This document shows positions 1-7,372 of a DNA stretch of 18,598 nucleotides, in pieces (the stretch's first letter is position 1; each line of letters starts with the position of its first letter). The notes under the pieces are model-generated. The model was not told the DNA's origin and ran no database searches. It saw only the letters and a program-made list of their open reading frames with translations. A program made the position numbers and the translations under genes. The stretch comes from a bacterium. GTDB lineage: Bacteria; JAJVIF01; JAGGVT01. The stretch lies in NCBI GenBank assembly GCA_021157815.1, contig JAGGVT010000062.1, forward strand, positions 1 to 18,598. The letters run 5' to 3'.

Positions 1-10
1 GGAGTTTCAT

Positions 11-49
11 GAAGAAGCGCGGGACGCCGCGCTTCTTCAGGATTTTTTT
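11..49 (+). terminator. Rho-independent terminator-like hairpin of a gene upstream of the window
   Basis: The arms GAAGAAGCGC (11-20) and GCGCTTCTTC (29-38) pair perfectly. Two more G-C pairs (21/28 and 22/27) close a four-base loop. A run of seven T follows at 43-49 after AGGA. This is the usual form of an intrinsic terminator read on the plus strand, so the gene it ends must lie before position 1. The four bases between stem and T-run are slightly more than ideal. Confidence 0.65.
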
Positions 50-61
50 ATTAAAATGCTA

Positions 62-97
62 AATTTATATGAAATGTTCAATTTATATGAAATGTTC
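62..97. repeat. 18-bp tandem duplication (2 copies)
   Basis: The unit AATTTATATGAAATGTTC occurs at 62-79 and again without change at 80-97. It is AT-rich, non-coding and lies between the terminator hairpin and the 108-bp inverted-repeat element. It looks like a simple local duplication, with no evident function. Confidence 0.85.
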
Positions 98-105
98 AAT
101 TATCT

Positions 106-213
106 GTCATTCTGAACGAAGTGAAGAATCTATTCCCGATGACGTAAATATTTCTCATTAGTTATAATCAACAACACAGTAGCATATAGATTCTTCGCTT
201 CGCTCAGAATGAC
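106..213. repeat. 108-bp inverted-repeat element, copy 1
   Basis: The left arm (106-134) begins GTCATTCTGAACGAAGTG and the right arm (186-213) ends CGCTCAGAATGAC. They are near-perfect reverse complements of about 27 bp around an AT-rich centre containing ACACAGTAGCA. A second copy of the same total length, with the same central motif, lies at 16343-16450, and a lone left arm at 11162-11190. No ORF is present. Arms of the type CATTCTGAGCGAAGCGAAG are dispersed intergenic repeats in many uncultured bacterial genomes (from memory). This fits a small non-autonomous palindromic element. Confidence 0.85.
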
Positions 214-295
214 AATGTATCCTGTTTAAATCAGGACTCTGAGACAACTTCCAAGCGGTGTCCCTACTACTCGTTATTTTCTTGTTTTCAACAAT

Positions 296-1063
296 CTATT
301 TGGATTTAATAACCAAACTCATGCAGGTCAAACCGGCTTCCGCTTTTTGGAATTCTGAGATATCAATTGGTTTTATATCAAATCCTCTATTTTTGAGAAT
401 GTTGTTCGTGCGATGAAACGTACTCGAACAGATAACAACATCGTTTATTTCAATCGCATTTGATGCCCATGGTTCTGTCTTATCAACTTTAACAACCTCC
501 AAATCGCTGAACGCTGAAATATCTACCCAGTCCGGATTGGCAATGACAGTTCGTTTGCCAATGAAGGTGCATCCCGTTTTCAAATGCAGGCAGTTTTGAA
601 TTTTCACCCGGACAACATCGTAGCCAAACGGTTTCAACATCTCGTCCAGTTGAAAGAACGCGATATCATTTGTCCTGCTGGAGCGTCCGACAAACACTGT
701 TTTATCAATGGCAACGACATCCCCGCCATCAAGTGTCGCGGGTAATTCAAGATGTTCCAGATTTCGATATTGCGAAAGTACGGGTTCAACGGTTTGTATT
801 TCCCGGATACGATTTTCAGCGCGCGATGCCGCCACGATTGCGATTTCATCCAGAACAAAAGCCGGGTCCTCGACAAAGACAGCATCCGGAAGTTCCGGCT
901 CCGCTGGCAATTTCACAATTTCGCATCCGAGTTCGGCAAGGCATTTCTCATATTCAGCATGTTGTTGAATCGCCTTATCGAGATTGATGTGATGCCGATC
1001 CATGAAAGTCAATTCACAATCGTCAATTGATTCACTGACAGGTCTTGTTATCGCAATTTGCAT
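296..1063 (-). CDS. Dimethylarginine dimethylaminohydrolase (DDAH) family protein
   Basis: 255 aa, the usual length for the family. DDAH hydrolyses methylated arginine to citrulline and a methylamine. It belongs to the pentein guanidine-modifying superfamily and is expected to be cytosolic. Visible motifs are FVEDPAFV (63-70, with E65/D66), LDGGDV (111-116), SSRTN (128-132), CLHLKTGCT with the catalytic His160, and GLTCMSL with the nucleophile Cys247 nine residues from the C-terminus. The acid in LDGGDV is Asp, as in mammalian DDAH, where the Pseudomonas enzyme has Glu. The ATG at 1063 is preceded by AAGG about eight bases upstream. The gene stands alone, divergent from the biotin operon. It could act on another guanidino substrate; the fold and catalysis are clear, the substrate is inferred. 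Confidence 0.87.
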   Translation of the reverse strand: MQIAITRPVSESIDDCELTFMDRHHINLDKAIQQHAEYEKCLAELGCEIVKLPAEPELPDAVFVEDPAFVLDEIAIVAASRAENRIREIQTVEPVLSQYRNLEHLELPATLDGGDVVAIDKTVFVGRSSRTNDIAFFQLDEMLKPFGYDVVRVKIQNCLHLKTGCTFIGKRTVIANPDWVDISAFSDLEVVKVDKTEPWASNAIEINDVVICSSTFHRTNNILKNRGFDIKPIDISEFQKAEAGLTCMSLVIKSK

Positions 1064-1103
1064 TTATCAGCCTTAAATTAGAATTAATTAAATTTACAAA
1101 TTA

Positions 1104-1195
1104 TCCGAGCCCCGAACGTGAGTGAGGGGTTTTCCAATTTATGTTCAAGTTCGTCTGTTGTCGCACCTACCTTTCACTAACGTTCAAGGCTCGGG
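1104..1195. repeat. 92-bp imperfect inverted repeat in the divergent intergenic region
   Basis: Arms of 27 bases at 1104-1130 and 1169-1195 are reverse complements apart from about six mismatches. Shared cores are CGAGCC, GAACGT and AGTGA. No coding capacity is seen. It could be a small palindromic element, or form a stem in a long leader or trailer transcript. The rest of the 1064-1431 gap holds the promoter described below and otherwise AT-rich sequence. Confidence 0.65.
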
Positions 1196-1285
1196 TTTCA
1201 ATGTTTTGAAATCGGCACAAAACAGCACGAAAGGAATTATACATCATTAAAAGCCATTTAATGCAATCGTCAGATAAATGAAACA

Positions 1286-1314
1286 TTGACACTCTTAAGC
1301 AGTATGAATATACT
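1286..1314 (+). promoter_or_regulatory. Near-consensus sigma-70-type promoter for the biotin-enzyme operon
   Basis: TTGACA (1286-1291) and TATACT (1309-1314) are separated by exactly 17 bases. The -35 is a full consensus match and the -10 matches five of six. Transcription would start near 1321, giving a leader of about 110 nt before the ATG at 1432. The leader contains a small hairpin, CGGAG/CTCCG (1387-1391 with 1398-1402). Confidence 0.7.
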
Positions 1315-1431
1315 TTTTACACTTTTCATCCGCGCTGGCTCAAACAGCCGCATCATGAAAAGGACTTGACAGCATTATGGAAATTACGGAGCGAAAACTC
1401 CGATATTTTGGCATTTTCAGGTGGTTAATTG

Positions 1432-2982
1432 ATGGCAGATAATCCGAAGATCCAGCAATTGCGCGAGTTACGGGAAAAGGCAAAGCTGGGTGGCGGTCAG
1501 AGTCGAATTGACAAACAGCACGCCAAAGGCAAGAAAACCGCTCGCGAGAGAATTGAACTTCTTCTGGACCCCGGCACATTTCGCGAAATAGACATGTTCG
1601 TAACGCATCGCTCAACAGGATTCGGGCTTGAGGATAATAAATTCCTCTCAGACAGCGTGGTTACAGGATGGGGAAAGATAAAAAACCGCCTGGTTTATAT
1701 TTTCAGCCAGGATTTTACGGTGTTTGGCGGAAGCCTTGGCGAGGTTCATGCGGAAAAAGTTATGAAATTGATGGACACCGCGATGAAAAACGGAGCGCCT
1801 GTTATCGGGCTTAACGATAGCGGAGGAGCGCGTATTCAGGAGGGAGTTGTATCACTGGCGGCATACGCGTACGTTTTCCAGCGAAATGTAATGGCATCGG
1901 GAGTAATTCCGCAAATCTCCGTGATTCTGGGGCCCTGTGCGGGTGGAGCGGTTTATTCACCGGCGATGACCGATTTCACACTTATGGTAAAAGGCTCCAG
2001 TTACATGCACATAACAGGGCCTGAGGTTATCAAGGCGGTTACACACGAAGAGGTTACAAGCGAGGAACTTGGCGGCGCGATGACTCACAACACTATAAGC
2101 GGGGTGGCGCATTTCGCATCCGACACTGAGGAAGAGGGTCTTGAAACAATCCGCGACCTGATGAGTTATATTCCACAGAACAACACTGAAGATCCGGTTT
2201 ATATCCCGACTGATGACCCGTCTGACCGCATGGATGAGGAACTGAACTCGATTGTCCCTGATAATCCAAACAAGCCGTATGACATGAATAAAGTCATCCA
2301 GCATGTTGTGGATGACGGCATTTTCCTTGAAGTGCATGAGCATTACGCGAAAAATATCATTGTAGGATTCGCTCGCCTTGGTGGATATTCAGTTGGTATC
2401 GTAGCACAGCAACCCCAAAATCTGGCTGGAGTGCTTGATGTCAACTGCTGCCGTAAAGCTGCTCGTTTCGTTCGATTCTGCGATTGTTTTAATATCCCCC
2501 TGATAACTCTTGAGGATGTTCCGGGATTCCTGCCCGGTGTTTCACAGGAACACGGTGGGATAATTCTTCACGGTGCGAAACTTCTTTACGCCTACTGCGA
2601 AGCGACGGTTCCGAAAATAACTGTAATCACACGGAAAGCATACGGCGGCGCCTATGACGTAATGTCATCCAAGCATATTCGCGGCGATATCAACTACGCC
2701 TGGCCCTCAGCGGAAATCGCGGTGATGGGTCCCGACGGCGCGGTTGGTATTATCAACAGGAATGAAATTGCGAAAGCCAAAGATAGTGATAAAAAGAAAA
2801 AGGAACTCGTGGAGGATTACCGGGCTGCTTTCGCAAATCCGTATGTTGCCGCCGCGCGCGGGTATATCGATGATGTTATCGAGCCATCTGAAACACGCCC
2901 AAGACTGATTGAGGCGCTTGAGGTTCTAAGGAACAAACGCGACGCCAATCCGCCGAAGAAGCATGGAAATATTCCGTTGTAA
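1432..2982 (+). CDS. Acyl-CoA carboxyltransferase subunit (12S / PccB / MmdA type)
   Basis: 516 aa, normal for the family. It moves a carboxyl group between carboxybiotin and an acyl-CoA, most likely propionyl-CoA/methylmalonyl-CoA. Both crotonase-fold halves are present. The N-terminal half has [14 protein letters not shown] (126-139) and the oxyanion-loop stretch [11 protein letters not shown] (169-179). The C-terminal half has DVPGFLPG (362-369), [13 protein letters not shown] (401-413) and the end motif [15 protein letters not shown] (424-438). I chose the ATG at 1432 over the in-frame TTG at 1429 because AGGTGG (1419-1424) is seven bases before it. It is first in an operon with the 5S-like subunit (54-base gap) and the biotin carrier. 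Homologues also serve propionyl-CoA carboxylase and the Na+-pumping methylmalonyl-CoA decarboxylase; neither a biotin carboxylase nor a membrane beta subunit is in the window. Confidence 0.93.
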   Translation: MADNPKIQQLRELREKAKLGGGQSRIDKQHAKGKKTARERIELLLDPGTFREIDMFVTHRSTGFGLEDNKFLSDSVVTGWGKIKNRLVYIFSQDFTVFGGSLGEVHAEKVMKLMDTAMKNGAPVIGLNDSGGARIQEGVVSLAAYAYVFQRNVMASGVIPQISVILGPCAGGAVYSPAMTDFTLMVKGSSYMHITGPEVIKAVTHEEVTSEELGGAMTHNTISGVAHFASDTEEEGLETIRDLMSYIPQNNTEDPVYIPTDDPSDRMDEELNSIVPDNPNKPYDMNKVIQHVVDDGIFLEVHEHYAKNIIVGFARLGGYSVGIVAQQPQNLAGVLDVNCCRKAARFVRFCDCFNIPLITLEDVPGFLPGVSQEHGGIILHGAKLLYAYCEATVPKITVITRKAYGGAYDVMSSKHIRGDINYAWPSAEIAVMGPDGAVGIINRNEIAKAKDSDKKKKELVEDYRAAFANPYVAAARGYIDDVIEPSETRPRLIEALEVLRNKRDANPPKKHGNIPL

Positions 2983-3036
2983 ATTTTTTGTTAGTTCTCA
3001 TGGAATACGGTTTTTCATCAAATAAGGTAAAACGAA

Positions 3037-4527
3037 ATGAAAAAGAAACCAATTAAAATATGCGATACATCACTCAGAGACGGCCATCAGTCGTTGCTGG
3101 CGACTCGAATGCGCACTGATGACATGCTGCCGATTGCGGCTAAAATCGATGATATAGGCTATTACTCCGTCGAGATGTGGGGAGGAGCGACTTTTGATTC
3201 CGCGATGCGATTTCTTAACGAGAATCCGTGGGACAGAGTTCGCAAGCTCAAGGAAATAATGCCGAAAACGCCGTTCCAGATGCTTCTTCGCGCGCAGAAT
3301 GTCGTTGGTTACAAACACTATCCCGATGATGTTCTTGAACAATTTGTTATTCACGCCAAGGAAGCGGGAATTGACATATTCCGCATTTTCGATGCGCTCA
3401 ACGACCTTCGCAACATGGAAGCGGCGATGCGTTTTGTGAAAAAAGCCGGTGGCCATGTGCAGGGAAGTTTCAGTTATACAATAAGCCCGGTTCACACAAT
3501 TGAGAAATATATCGATATGGCGAAGGAACTAAAGAATCTTGGCGCTGATTCAATCTGCATAAAGGACATGGCGGGTATGATTACTCCTTACGCCGCTTAT
3601 GAACTGGTCAGCGGATTGAAAAGCGAAGTCGGGCTTCCGATTCAGTTCCATACGCACTCGACAAGTGGAATGGCAACTGCAGCCTCTATCAAGGCTATCG
3701 AAGCCGGAGTTGATATTGTCGATTGCGCTATTTCATCGCTCGCAGGGACAACATCGCAACCGGCATCTGAGCCGATTGTCGCATCATTGGAAGGCACTCC
3801 GAACGATACAGGGCTTGACCTGGCAAAACTCGCTGAGATTGCGGCTTATTTCAGCGATGTTCGCGACAAATACAGATGTTTCGAATCCGGAATTCGCAGT
3901 GTGGATGTTCGGGTTCTGCGCTATCAGGTGCCGGGCGGAATGTTGTCCAATCTGATGAACCAGCTTAGAGAACAGGGCGCTGAGCAGCATTATCAGGCAG
4001 TTCTCGCAGAGGTTCCGAGAGTTCGCGAGGAACTTGGCTTTCCGCCGCTTGTTACGCCATCCAGCCAGATTGTCGGAACGCAGGCGACGTTGAATGTTGT
4101 GTTGGGCGAACGCTATAAAGTAATCCCGGAAGAAGTTAAGAATTATGTTCGCGGATATTATGGCCGCCCACCGGCACCCATAGACAAGAAAATTCAAAAA
4201 CTAATTATCGGCAAAGAGAAACCAATCACATGCAGGCCCGCTGATATGCTAGAACCCGGCATGGAAACAGCACGCAAGGAAATCGGCGACCTGGCGCGCA
4301 ACGAAGAGGATGTAATCAGCTACGCACTTTTTCCGCAGGTCGCGAAAAAATTCCTTGAACGCCATGTGCACGGCATAGATGAAAACTTCGCGAAAGTCGC
4401 TGCGATAGCTGCGAGAGTCGCACTTGATACTGAGGATAATGCCAATCAGCAAGCGGAACAACCAAAACATTTTGTCAGCCCATGGAAAATGGCATGGAGA
4501 CCATCCAGCCGATGGACAGGACTATAG
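3037..4527 (+). CDS. Pyruvate/oxaloacetate carboxyltransferase (transcarboxylase 5S / OadA / PycB type), without biotin domain
   Basis: 496 aa. It transfers CO2 between oxaloacetate/pyruvate and carboxybiotin. The HMGL-like TIM barrel opens with KICDTSLRDGHQS (7-19), where Asp15 is a metal ligand. It continues with MLLRAQN (82-88), ICIKDMAG (173-180, with Lys176, the residue carbamylated in the family) and QFHTHSTSG (203-211, with metal ligands His205 and His207). The conserved carboxylase region follows, including QVPGGMLSNL around residue 300. The protein ends near residue 496 with no biotin-attachment domain, so biotin must come from the separate carrier 38 bases downstream. The last 20 or so residues are Trp/Arg-rich and I do not recognise them. 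AAGGTAA precedes the ATG. Confidence 0.92.
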   Translation: MKKKPIKICDTSLRDGHQSLLATRMRTDDMLPIAAKIDDIGYYSVEMWGGATFDSAMRFLNENPWDRVRKLKEIMPKTPFQMLLRAQNVVGYKHYPDDVLEQFVIHAKEAGIDIFRIFDALNDLRNMEAAMRFVKKAGGHVQGSFSYTISPVHTIEKYIDMAKELKNLGADSICIKDMAGMITPYAAYELVSGLKSEVGLPIQFHTHSTSGMATAASIKAIEAGVDIVDCAISSLAGTTSQPASEPIVASLEGTPNDTGLDLAKLAEIAAYFSDVRDKYRCFESGIRSVDVRVLRYQVPGGMLSNLMNQLREQGAEQHYQAVLAEVPRVREELGFPPLVTPSSQIVGTQATLNVVLGERYKVIPEEVKNYVRGYYGRPPAPIDKKIQKLIIGKEKPITCRPADMLEPGMETARKEIGDLARNEEDVISYALFPQVAKKFLERHVHGIDENFAKVAAIAARVALDTEDNANQQAEQPKHFVSPWKMAWRPSSRWTGL

Positions 4528-4565
4528 CCTGTCGGACAGGTTTATAATCAGCCAAGGAGAATAAG

Positions 4566-5048
4566 ATGAATCGTCAATTTAAAATAAAAGTTGATGGCAC
4601 TGAATACAATATCAGCATACAGGGCGACACATTTATCATTGATGATATCCCGTTTGTGATTGGCAGATCGGGACAGATGGTCACCCTGGACGGCATCGCG
4701 TACGATGTGGATATTGTTAATAATTCAACCGCTGTCGTGGATGGAAAAGAGTATAAAATCGAGACAAGCGGTTTCAAAATGCTCTCCGGTTCAGCGCGAA
4801 AGGAAGCGACAATCAAATTGAAATCTGAAGCCCATGAGGGAAGCGTAATAGCGGTAATGCCCGGAGCGATTCTCAAGGTACTGGTCAACGAGGGTGACAC
4901 TGTCAATCCGGAAACAGTACTGCTGATTGTCGAGGCAATGAAAATGGAAAACGAAATCCTGGCTGAGCGAAGCGGCACCGTAAAGAAAGTTCATGTCGGC
5001 GTTGGTGATAAGGTCGAGCCGGGGCAGACATTGGTGGATATTGAGTAA
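4566..5048 (+). CDS. Biotin carboxyl carrier protein (1.3S-like)
   Basis: 160 aa. The C-terminal biotinyl domain (about 92-160) has MPG (98-100) and the biotinylation motif EAMKMEN with target Lys126, then the usual GDKVEPGQTLVDIE end. It should shuttle carboxyl groups between the two transferases encoded just upstream. AAGGAG lies six bases before the ATG. The N-terminal half is unusual: short motifs VDGTEY (9-14), LDGIAY (41-46) and VDGKEY (59-64) recur about every 18-32 residues, suggesting a repeated beta-hairpin unit. From memory, the classical 1.3S subunit has one such motif followed by an Ala/Gly-rich linker, and no such linker is visible here. No terminator-like hairpin follows; a short tandem repeat begins directly after the stop. 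Confidence 0.93.
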   Translation: MNRQFKIKVDGTEYNISIQGDTFIIDDIPFVIGRSGQMVTLDGIAYDVDIVNNSTAVVDGKEYKIETSGFKMLSGSARKEATIKLKSEAHEGSVIAVMPGAILKVLVNEGDTVNPETVLLIVEAMKMENEILAERSGTVKKVHVGVGDKVEPGQTLVDIE

Positions 5049-5049
5049 A

Positions 5050-5089
5050 GTTAGCAGGTTAGCAGGTTAGCAGGTTAGTAGGTTAGCAA
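5050..5089. repeat. Five tandem copies of the 8-mer GTTAGCAG
   Basis: Units at 5050, 5058, 5066, 5074 (GTTAGTAG) and 5082 (GTTAGCAA) start one base after the biotin carrier stop codon. A related string, AGGTTAACAGGTTA, lies at 7061-7074, at the far side of the AT-rich membrane-protein gene. Confidence 0.85.
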
Positions 5090-5117
5090 GGAAGAAAACT
5101 GAATTCATATATAATAA

Positions 5118-5137
5118 CACCATGCTTTAGCGTGGTG
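5118..5137. repeat. REP-like palindrome, CACCAYGCTTTAG family, copy 1
   Basis: CACCATGCTTTAGCGTGGTG is a near-perfect palindrome. Related copies lie at 9364-9383 and, inverted, at 9606-9622. Copies 1 and 3 also share the flanking bases AATAA. It is intergenic in all three cases. Confidence 0.75.
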
Positions 5138-5192
5138 CGATCCACAAATAACTCACATAATAGCGCTCTTCTTTTCAATAGATTCAATGTAA

Positions 5193-5217
5193 CCCGGTTT
5201 CCCTTAACCGGGGAAAC
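5193..5217. repeat. Overlapping alternative hairpins
   Basis: CCCGGTT (5193-5199) pairs with AACCGGG (5206-5212). The overlapping GTTTCCC (5197-5203) pairs with GGGAAAC (5211-5217). The two pairings exclude each other. No gene starts nearby on the plus strand, so this is more likely a repeat remnant than a regulatory switch. Confidence 0.45.
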
Positions 5218-5299
5218 TAGCTGGCTTAAATGCAATATGATAAAATGAATGTTCGAAGGTAATAAAAAAACCGGATTGTTGGCTAACATCACCATTTTT

Positions 5300-5325
5300 C
5301 CCGGCGAAGGGACGCCGTGCTACAA
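5300..5325. repeat. CCCGGC/GCCGGG-TACAA repeat, copy 1
   Basis: Sequence close to CCCGGCGAAGGGACGCC followed by GTGCTACAA. It matches the core of the two tandem copies at 7259-7348 with few differences. It belongs to a dispersed stem-loop family ending in (G/C)YTACAA. Confidence 0.7.
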
Positions 5326-5548
5326 GCGGTACTTTAATTGATAAAGCATCACCCTCAACTTTTTATTACTTTATATTCTATTTTGGCAAAAATCCTTTTT
5401 TAGTCTTCAAATTCTTGAATCTCCATTCTTCTGAAATTTTTGTCGCCGAATTTAATTTTGTCCTTCATTTTATCTGGTCAGGCATAAGAAGTAACAACTC
5501 TGGCACTTCGCGATTTCTTGAAGAAACTGAATACCTGTTACATAATGA
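5326..5548. other. AT-rich intergenic stretch with nothing recognisable
   Basis: Between the last palindrome and the stop codon of the membrane-protein gene the sequence is AT-rich. I see no gene, clear hairpin or terminator. It would be the 3' flank of the minus-strand gene ending at 5549. Confidence 0.5.
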
Positions 5549-7031
5549 CTAGAGGATTTCAGGGCCGTATGCAATGTAAATATTTTTATAATTTTCTATA
5601 AACCAGGTTTTCGATTTGGCAATTATATTTAAATATTCTTTCTCAGTTATTTCTGGATAATTTTCCACTCTGAATTGCTTAAAAAATGAAATATTACGTT
5701 CGCCAAAATAACGAACGTAAACACCATCCTTAAAATCTGTTGATGCTGGAAATATAAAGAGATCTTGTTTGGTAGTATTAGTTTTTATTTCCATTGCCGA
5801 AACATAGTATCGATTATTCAGTTTATTGCTTTCAGGTATAAATCCGAAATTGAAATTGATAAATACAAAACCTATTATCAGAATTATGCCGAATATCTTA
5901 TTTTTTACAGGTTTAAAAAGGACAAGTGAACTTGATGTAATTAGTATTACAATTGGAATAATGTAAAACAAGCGATAGAAAGAATTATATGGTGTGAAAA
6001 ACTGAAATAGAATCACAAACGGCAGTATCCAGGCGATGAAATATCGTGTCATGTATTTATAATAATTATTGGAATTTAACCTCTTAAAGCCATTAATCAT
6101 TAGGTATACTATTGCCACAAATAAAAACCAGCCAATTAATAACCCAAAAAAAGGATCTCCATCATATATCACATGTTCATTCAAGCGGATTAATGGCCTG
6201 TCTATTGGCGCAATAAAGAGAGATTTATGGCTCATGACACCTTCATATAAACTTTTCCCGATGATTGGAAAAAAACCTTCCGATTCCTGAAAAACCCAAA
6301 ATCGCTTTTGCGCATGTCCGGCAACCCAGTTGAAAAACCCTTCAGGTGTAGGCGAAGGATCCGTAAGATAGAATGTAAATATATGCGGATATAATAAAAA
6401 TAAAAAAGACAGAAATATTTCGAGTAACCGTCAAAATGGCTTGATCTTTTTTTGAAGAAGTAATCTGAGCGTAAACAAGTGAAGGTAATACAAGAATTGA
6501 GATCTGATGAAAAAGAACCGCAATAAAAAGCAAAATCCAATCAAATATATCAACTATTACATCATCCCGTTTAAGGATTCTTGAAATAATCCTCATAAGG
6601 ATGACAGTGCATATTGTTAATGGTATTAGATATTGGCTGGCATTTCGAAAATGAGCGCCAAAAGTAAATGACATGGCGATTAAAAATGTTCCAAGTATTG
6701 CAGCACTGGATGAATTGGGAAATATTATTCTTAGTAATTTATAACAGATGCATAAATAAATGACACCAAAAGCAATATTGATTGCAACCAAAGTGTCAAT
6801 TGACCTTAAATTAGGAATCAGATTTGACATGGTTGAATGTATAAGAAAACAAAAAGGAGTATAAAGGAGATGATGCTTATGGAAGCAATCCTGAATCGGC
6901 TGATTCTCAATCTGCCATGCAAAAGAAACGCCGTCCCAATATAATGAATAATTCTTTACACTAATTAATAAAAGAACTGAAGCAATAAGTATCAAGTGTA
7001 AAACAACGTTTTGTAATTGAATTCTTTTCAA
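5549..7031 (-). pseudogene. GT-C-like multi-pass membrane glycosyltransferase, frameshifted
   Basis: Two halves in different frames join into one protein of about 493 aa if one base is removed from a run of six (A on the plus strand, 6402-6407). The first half runs from the ATG at 7031 to a stop at 6342. The second frame is open from about 6430 to 5549, and across the join it reads FYLTDPSPTPEGFFNWVAG, a natural continuation. Many hydrophobic segments are seen, with Asp33 in YWDGVSFA just after the first helix, and a polar C-terminal part of about 80 residues. This layout is typical of GT-C (ArnT/PMT-like) enzymes that use lipid-linked sugar donors. I have no family-specific motif, so the function is inferred. 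The gene is markedly AT-richer than its neighbours, suggesting transfer. The break may be real or a sequencing error in the homopolymer. Confidence 0.6.
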
Positions 7032-7063
7032 GGTTCTTGCTCTTTATTTTGGATGAGAATAGG

Positions 7064-7081
7064 TTAACAGGTTACTGTTAA
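7064..7081. promoter_or_regulatory. Palindrome upstream of the membrane-protein gene
   Basis: TTAACAG (7064-7070) and CTGTTAA (7075-7081) form a perfect 7-bp inverted repeat around GTTA, about 33 bases before the ATG at 7031 on the minus strand. That position would suit an operator, but no regulator is identified and it also resembles the GTTAGCAG repeat. Confidence 0.3.
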
Positions 7082-7258
7082 ATATTATCATACTTACCGG
7101 ATTGAATCAAAATATACAGATAGAAACGACTCAATCTTCACTTACAATAAATCCGCTGAAGATTATACTGGCAACTCCCACGAGTAAAAGGCCTATACCC
7201 CACGATTGCAGGTCTTTTCTCATGTCGTTAATTGTCAGTTCTTCTGATTCGTACTACA

Positions 7259-7348
7259 TTCCGGCACCTCACGATACCCCGGCGAGGGGACGCCGGGTTA
7301 CAATTCCGGCAACTCTCGATACCCCGGCAAAGGGATGCCGGGTTACAA
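7259..7348. repeat. Two tandem 45-bp units with CCCGGC...GCCGGG stems
   Basis: Unit 1 (7259-7303) and unit 2 (7304-7348) differ at only a few positions. Each holds the stem CCCGGC/GCCGGG around a purine-rich loop and ends GGTTACAA. They lie just beyond the 3' end of the DUF2207 gene, with no T-run in the right place for a terminator. The rest of the 7032-7372 gap shows no gene. Confidence 0.85.
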
Positions 7349-7372
7349 CAAACTGTAATTCAAATTACCTGC

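Noticed and set aside
1366-1371. A second TTGACA upstream of the 12S-like gene
   Set aside because: No acceptable -10 lies 16-18 bases downstream, whereas the pair at 1286-1314 fits well.
5050-5089. Tandem repeats as a possible CRISPR array
   Set aside because: The units are 8 bp with no spacers, and no cas gene is present.
5193-5217. Mutually exclusive hairpins as a riboswitch or attenuator
   Set aside because: No plus-strand gene begins within about 6 kb downstream, and the minus-strand gene ends before it, so there is no target for such control.
6232-6540. A 102-codon minus-strand ORF overlapping both halves of the membrane-protein gene
   Set aside because: It is the third frame across the frameshift region. 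The two flanking frames give hydrophobic, family-like sequence while this one does not.
7322-7342. GC-rich stem beyond the DUF2207 gene as its terminator
   Set aside because: On the minus strand it is not followed by a T-run, and it is one of a repeated family found elsewhere.
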